Shown here in pieces: positions 6,207 through 9,242 of a DNA stretch of 9,242 nucleotides. The stretch is from assembly GCA_003022505.1 (NCBI GenBank), contig PXTQ01000109.1, positions 1 through 9,242 of the forward strand. Direction: 5' to 3'. How positions within the stretch are numbered: position 1 is the stretch's first letter; each line of letters begins with the position of its first letter. Position numbers and translations under genes: made by a program. The notes under the pieces are model-generated. The model did no database searches. It was not told where the DNA came from and worked only from the letters and a program-made list of their open reading frames with translations. The stretch is from Bacteroidetes bacterium QS_8_64_10 (GTDB taxonomy: Bacteria; Bacteroidota; Rhodothermia; Rhodothermales; Salinibacteraceae).

Positions 6207-6893
6207 ATGTCCCAATACAAAGAAGTCAGCCGTTTCGATCAGCCCGCGCTCGAAGAAGACGTGCTGGCGTGGTGGAAGGCCAACAACGTGTTCGAACGCA
6301 GCGTCAGCGAGCGTGAGGGCGCACCCGCGTTTACGTTCTACGAGGGACCGCCCACCGCCAACGGGCAGCCCGGCATCCACCACGTTATGGCGCGCGCCAT
6401 CAAAGACATCTTCTGCCGATATAAGACGATGCAGGGCTACCAGGTGGCCCGCAAAGCGGGGTGGGACACCCACGGCCTACCCGTCGAAATTGAGGTCGAG
6501 AAAGAGCTGGACCTTGAAGGGCGCGAAGAGATCCTGGACTACGGCCTTGACCGCTACAACGACGCCTGCCGCGAGAGCGTCCTGCGCTACAAGGATCAGT
6601 GGGACGAGCTGACCGAGCGCATGGGCTACTGGGTCGATCTGGACGACCCCTACGTCACCTTCGAGACCGAATACATCGAGACCGTCTGGTGGCTCCTCAA
6701 GCAGATTTACGAGAAGGACCTGCTTTACAAAGGCCACAAGATCCAGTGGTACAGTCCCGGGTCCGGCACTGTGCTGTCGTCGCACGAGGTGAGCCTGGGC
6801 TACGAGGAGGTACAGGATCCGAGCGTGTACGTGCGGTTTCCCGTCAGCGGCGAAGACGACGTTCGATCCGGCCCCTTTCGTAGAGGTCGGTGA
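6207..6893 (+). CDS. ileS: Isoleucyl-tRNA synthetase, N-terminal part ending at a premature TGA
   Basis: This is the N-terminal 228 residues of IleS, the class I enzyme that charges tRNA-Ile in the cytoplasm. The catalytic HIGH signature appears as GIHH (56-59) in GPPTANGQPGIHHV, a variant I associate with Bacteroidota enzymes. KAGWDTHGLPVE (83-94) and WYSPGSGTVLSSHEVSLGY (181-199) are typical; the latter has no Cys where some bacterial IleS have a zinc CxxC. The sequence is normal to VYVRFPVSGEDD (about 218). Residues 219-228 (VRSGPFRRGR) have no IleS likeness and end at TGA 6891-6893. The gene resumes in the same frame just after. ATG 6207 matches the expected family start. Alone this piece lacks the KMSKS loop and anticodon-binding domain and would be inactive. 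Confidence 0.85.
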   Translation: MSQYKEVSRFDQPALEEDVLAWWKANNVFERSVSEREGAPAFTFYEGPPTANGQPGIHHVMARAIKDIFCRYKTMQGYQVARKAGWDTHGLPVEIEVEKELDLEGREEILDYGLDRYNDACRESVLRYKDQWDELTERMGYWVDLDDPYVTFETEYIETVWWLLKQIYEKDLLYKGHKIQWYSPGSGTVLSSHEVSLGYEEVQDPSVYVRFPVSGEDDVRSGPFRRGR

Positions 6894-6900
6894 GCTTGCG
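6858..6900 (+). other. Aberrant patch replacing the IleS threonine-rich editing motif
   Basis: Between the codons for GEDD and for VGPDLDYVKV, IleS normally has about 20 residues of the type SFLAWTTTPWTLPSNVALA. Here 39 bases (6861-6899) encode an unrelated string with a TGA at 6891. Total frame is preserved across the patch. An 8-base inverted repeat, TCCGGCCC (6867-6874) and GGGCCGGA (6903-6910), brackets its core with a 28-base spacer, which may mark a template-switch or small rearrangement. Confidence 0.7.
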
Positions 6901-6920
6901 TCGGGCCGGACCTCGACTAC

Positions 6921-9242
6921 GTGAAGGTGCGCCTGACGAGTGACAGCGAACGGGGGCACGGGCGAGCGGGGGAACAGCTTATTTTGGCAGACGAGCGCGT
7001 CGAGGAGGTGCTGCTGAACGAATACGAGGTCGTCGAGCGCTATTCGGGCCGCGAGCTGATCGGTGCGGAATACACGCCGCTGTATGCGTATTTCGAGGAC
7101 GCGAACGGCACGGAAAATGCCTGGTGCGTCGTGGAAGCGGACTTCGTCTCCACCGAGGACGGCACGGGCGTCGTGCACATGGCGCCGGCCTTCGGCGCAG
7201 AGGACTTTGAGGTCGGGCAGCGCGAAGACCTGCCGCTGTTTAATCCGATTGACGAGGACGGGCATTTCACCGAGGAAGCGCCGCTCGTCGACGGCCTCTG
7301 GTTTAAGGAAGCCGACGGCAAAATATGGCGCGATCTGCGGGATCGGGGGCTGCTTTTGCGTCACGAGACGTATCTCCATAATTATCCGCACGACTGGCGT
7401 AAGGGCACGCCGCTCATGAGCTATCCGGTGGAGAGTTGGTTCATCCGCACCACCGCGATCAAGGAACGCATGATGGAGCTGAACGACCAGATTAACTGGC
7501 AGCCGTCCGCCATCGGCTCGGGGCGCTTCGGCGAGTGGCTGGAGGGCAACGTCGATTGGGCGCTCTCGCGGAGGCGCTACTGGGGCACGCCCCTCCCGAT
7601 CTGGGAAAGCGACGACCCCGATTCCGATTACGTCGAGATGATCGGCTCCGTCGAGGAGCTGCGCGAAAAGTGTGGTGCCCAGTTGCCCGACGATGACGCC
7701 GACATCGACCTGCACCGGCCCTACGTGGACGAACTGACGTGGCCTGCGCCCGACGGCGAAGCGACCATGCGCCGCGTGCCCGACCTCATCGACGTGTGGT
7801 TCGACTCCGGCGCCATGCCGTTTGCGCAGTGGCACTATCCGTTTGAAAATGAAGAAGCGTTTGCGCGCAACTTCCCCGCCGATTTCATCGCCGAGGGGGT
7901 GGATCAGACGCGCGGCTGGTTCTACACGCTGCACGCCATCGCCGCGCTCGTCATGAACGACAAGGCCTACGAGAACGTCGTCGTAAACGGCCTCGTGCTG
8001 GACGCCGACGGTGAGAAGATGTCGAAGTCGGAGGGCAACGCCGTCGAGCCGTTTGAGATGATCCGCGAGTACGGCGCGGATGTGGTGCGCTGGTACATGA
8101 TGAGCAACACGCCGCCGTGGGAAAACATCAAATTTGCCGAGCGCGGCTTGAACGAAACCCGCCGCAAGTTCTTCGGAACGCTCCAGAACTCGTACTCGTT
8201 TTTCGCCACCTACGCTAACATTGACGGCTTTGCGTATGACGAGAGCGAGCGCGTTCCGCCGAGCGAGCGCGAGGAGCTGGACCAGTGGATCTTGAGCCGC
8301 TTCCATTCGACGACGGCCACTGTGGACGAAGCGCTTGCGGACTACGATCCGACGAAGGCGGCCCGTGCGGTCGAAGACTTCGTCGAGGAGCTGTCGAACT
8401 GGTACATCCGCCGCTCGCGCCGCCGCTTCTGGGCCGCGAAGGGGAACGAGGGCGCGGTAGAGCGGGAGAGCGAGAGAGAAGAAGCAGCCAATCGGAAATC
8501 GGAAATCGGAAATCGGAAATCGAAAGAGTTCGCCTATCAGACCGTCTACGAGTGCCTGCGCGGCGCGGCCAAGCTGATAGCCCCCATCGCGCCATTCTTT
8601 GGCGAGTGGCTGTATCGCGCGCTCTCAGGCGATGATGTCAGTAAAGACAGCGCCTCGGTGCATCTGGCCGACTTCCCGGCACGCGAGGGGCAGGTCGTGC
8701 AGCCGGAGCTGGAGCATCGGATGCAGCTGGCGCGCACCGTCTGCACCATCACGCATGGGTTGCGCAACCAGGATCAGATCAACGTGCGGCAGCCCCTCCC
8801 GCGCATTCTCGTGGTGACGGGCGCGGGCGTCCAAAAAGACAGCGTCCGCCGCGTCGAAGGCATCATCCGCGACGAGGTAAACGTCAAGGACGTCGAATAC
8901 GTCGCCAGTTCGTCGGAGGTCGTCGAGCGCTCCGCCAAGCCCGACTTCGCGCGGCTGGGCAGTCGCCTCGGCGAACTCATGCAGCCGGTTAACCAGAAGG
9001 TGCGCGCCCTCGGCGACGACGAGATCGAGCGCTACCTGAACGAAGGCGAGATGACGCTTCAGGTAAACGGCGAAACCGTAGAGCTTGGCCCCGACGACCT
9101 GATCATCGAGAGCGAGGGGCTGGAGGGCTGGAGCGTGGGGCAGAAGCAAGGCGTCACCGTGGCGCTCAATGGCATCGGCCAGATCGCCCTCCGCGCTGTA
9201 CTCGATGCGAATGCGATCCGCCACGTCGAAGCCGCTTTCTTT
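6921..9242 (+). CDS. ileS: Isoleucyl-tRNA synthetase, central and C-terminal part, 3' partial and rearranged
   Basis: IleS-like coding resumes at about 6900 in the same frame as the N-terminal part and stays open to the window end; the first GTG is at 6921, within DYVKV, so it is probably not a true start. The editing-domain motif GTGVVHMAPAFGAEDF is present, with the editing His codon at 7176 and Asp codon at 7203. WALSRRRYWGTPLPIW, DVWFDSG and the KMSKS loop (codons 8016-8030) follow, then the anticodon-binding helices (NWYIRRSRRRFW). Two low-complexity insertions break family likeness: after RLTSDSE (about 6949-6975) and after RRRFWAAKG (about 8457-8525). IleS homology stops at GVTVAL (to 9167); the remaining 75 bases are inverted IleS sequence, so the last ~25 forward residues are not genuine. 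Lack of decay over nearly 760 codons suggests that the gene was recently functional or that the defects are artefacts. Confidence 0.85.
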   Translation, partial: MKVRLTSDSERGHGRAGEQLILADERVEEVLLNEYEVVERYSGRELIGAEYTPLYAYFEDANGTENAWCVVEADFVSTEDGTGVVHMAPAFGAEDFEVGQREDLPLFNPIDEDGHFTEEAPLVDGLWFKEADGKIWRDLRDRGLLLRHETYLHNYPHDWRKGTPLMSYPVESWFIRTTAIKERMMELNDQINWQPSAIGSGRFGEWLEGNVDWALSRRRYWGTPLPIWESDDPDSDYVEMIGSVEELREKCGAQLPDDDADIDLHRPYVDELTWPAPDGEATMRRVPDLIDVWFDSGAMPFAQWHYPFENEEAFARNFPADFIAEGVDQTRGWFYTLHAIAALVMNDKAYENVVVNGLVLDADGEKMSKSEGNAVEPFEMIREYGADVVRWYMMSNTPPWENIKFAERGLNETRRKFFGTLQNSYSFFATYANIDGFAYDESERVPPSEREELDQWILSRFHSTTATVDEALADYDPTKAARAVEDFVEELSNWYIRRSRRRFWAAKGNEGAVERESEREEAANRKSEIGNRKSKEFAYQTVYECLRGAAKLIAPIAPFFGEWLYRALSGDDVSKDSASVHLADFPAREGQVVQPELEHRMQLARTVCTITHGLRNQDQINVRQPLPRILVVTGAGVQKDSVRRVEGIIRDEVNVKDVEYVASSSEVVERSAKPDFARLGSRLGELMQPVNQKVRALGDDEIERYLNEGEMTLQVNGETVELGPDDLIIESEGLEGWSVGQKQGVTVALNGIGQIALRAVLDANAIRHVEAAFF
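6949..6975. repeat. 8-nt G-rich repeat inside ileS
   Basis: CGGG cores at 6951, 6959 and 6967 are exactly 8 bases apart in a run of A/G-CGGG-G/C units, encoding SERGHGRAGEQ within the IleS editing domain. Typical IleS proteins have only a short loop here, so this looks like an in-frame low-complexity insertion. Confidence 0.4.
8457..8480. repeat. 8-nt purine-rich repeat inside ileS
   Basis: AGAGCGGG at 8459, AGAGCGAG at 8467 and AGAGAAGA at 8475 form an 8-base periodic purine run coding for VERESEREE. It abuts the 7-nt array that starts at 8491, so the two together make one composite insertion in ileS. Confidence 0.5.
8491..8525. repeat. Near-perfect 7-nt tandem repeat (ATCGGAA) inside ileS
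   Basis: ATCGGAA occurs at 8491, 8498, 8505 and 8512, with a one-base variant ATCGAAA at 8519. The array is translated as NRKSEIGNRKSK. A 7-base unit cycles through all three frames, yet the IleS frame continues unbroken to EFAYQTVYECL. It lies in a loop of the anticodon-binding domain where IleS proteins vary in length. Confidence 0.9.
9153..9242 (-). other. ileS: Inverted IleS C-terminal segment (fold-back junction at 9153-9167)
   Basis: Read on the minus strand from 9242, these bases encode KESGFDVADRIRIEYS and then AEGDLADAIERHGD, which matches the C-terminal region of IleS that should lie downstream in the + orientation (compare the KVSDRIRVGYEAEG region of Thermus IleS). The + strand IleS reading ends at VTVAL. 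The 15 bases 9153-9167 read plausibly as VTVAL forward and as ERHGD in reverse, so the switch of strand happened within them. Confidence 0.8.

Noticed and set aside
6891..6893. TGA as a selenocysteine or readthrough codon in IleS
   Set aside because: The residues around it are not IleS-like, the expected motif is missing, and no family member uses a recoded residue here. The 8-base inverted repeat is not a recognisable SECIS element.
6477..8306. A 609-codon open frame on the minus strand under ileS
   Set aside because: It is a shadow of the GC-rich ileS coding strand. Its composition is His/Val/Arg/Leu-rich with no domain, and the + strand carries clear IleS motifs.
8625..9224. Minus-strand open frame beginning MADRIRIEYSAEGD as a separate gene
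   Set aside because: Only its first ~28 codons are real IleS sequence, inverted. The rest is antisense to ileS, so it is not an independent gene.

Overview
The window reads as a stretch of chromosomal housekeeping DNA, all genes on the + strand, from a GC-rich member of the Bacteroidota, most likely in the Rhodothermota/Salinibacter neighbourhood. That placement rests on several things: a DUF4293 protein (a Bacteroidota family), two adjacent exbD genes, A-rich or featureless leaders instead of Shine-Dalgarno sites, a Bacteroidota-style IleS with GIHH in place of HIGH, and fairly acidic proteins. It is an inference from remembered protein families, not a database result.

Layout: the window opens inside an exbD/tolR gene (to 503). 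A second exbD follows (664-1137), then a strong intrinsic terminator (1236-1259). Next come an NAD-type isocitrate dehydrogenase (1467-2489), a DUF4293 membrane protein (2523-2951), a hairpin, a YggS/PLPBP-family gene (3056-3631), a DivIVA-domain coiled-coil protein with a long acidic tail (3922-4971), a purine nucleoside phosphorylase (5142-6017), and isoleucyl-tRNA synthetase (6207 to the window end). There are no RNA genes, transposases, CRISPR arrays or phage genes. The functions are general: energy coupling of outer-membrane import, TCA cycle, PLP homeostasis, cell pole or division organisation, purine salvage and translation.

I did not find a new defence or mobile system. Two other signals stand out. 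First, most intergenic gaps carry short degenerate tandem repeats with an exact or near-exact 7-nt period (GGTT/AACC type at 506-541 and 1429-1461; TACGC type at 564-591, 2501-2519, 3907-3918 and 6128-6153). A perfect 7-nt array (ATCGGAA, five units) and two 8-nt G-rich arrays sit inside the ileS reading frame as apparent peptide insertions. A separate 75-bp inverted-repeat element follows the phosphorylase gene.

Second, three places look structurally damaged. yggS lacks about 50 internal residues, including the expected FGEN and WHFIG..Q.NK motifs, without losing frame. ileS has a 39-nt patch with a TGA stop exactly where the threonine-rich editing motif should be. The last ~75 bases are inverted: the minus strand there encodes the IleS C-terminal segment, joined at a short palindrome-like microhomology. 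The fold-back and the small in-gene deletions suggest amplification or assembly chimeras near a contig end, though real mutations cannot be excluded from sequence alone.
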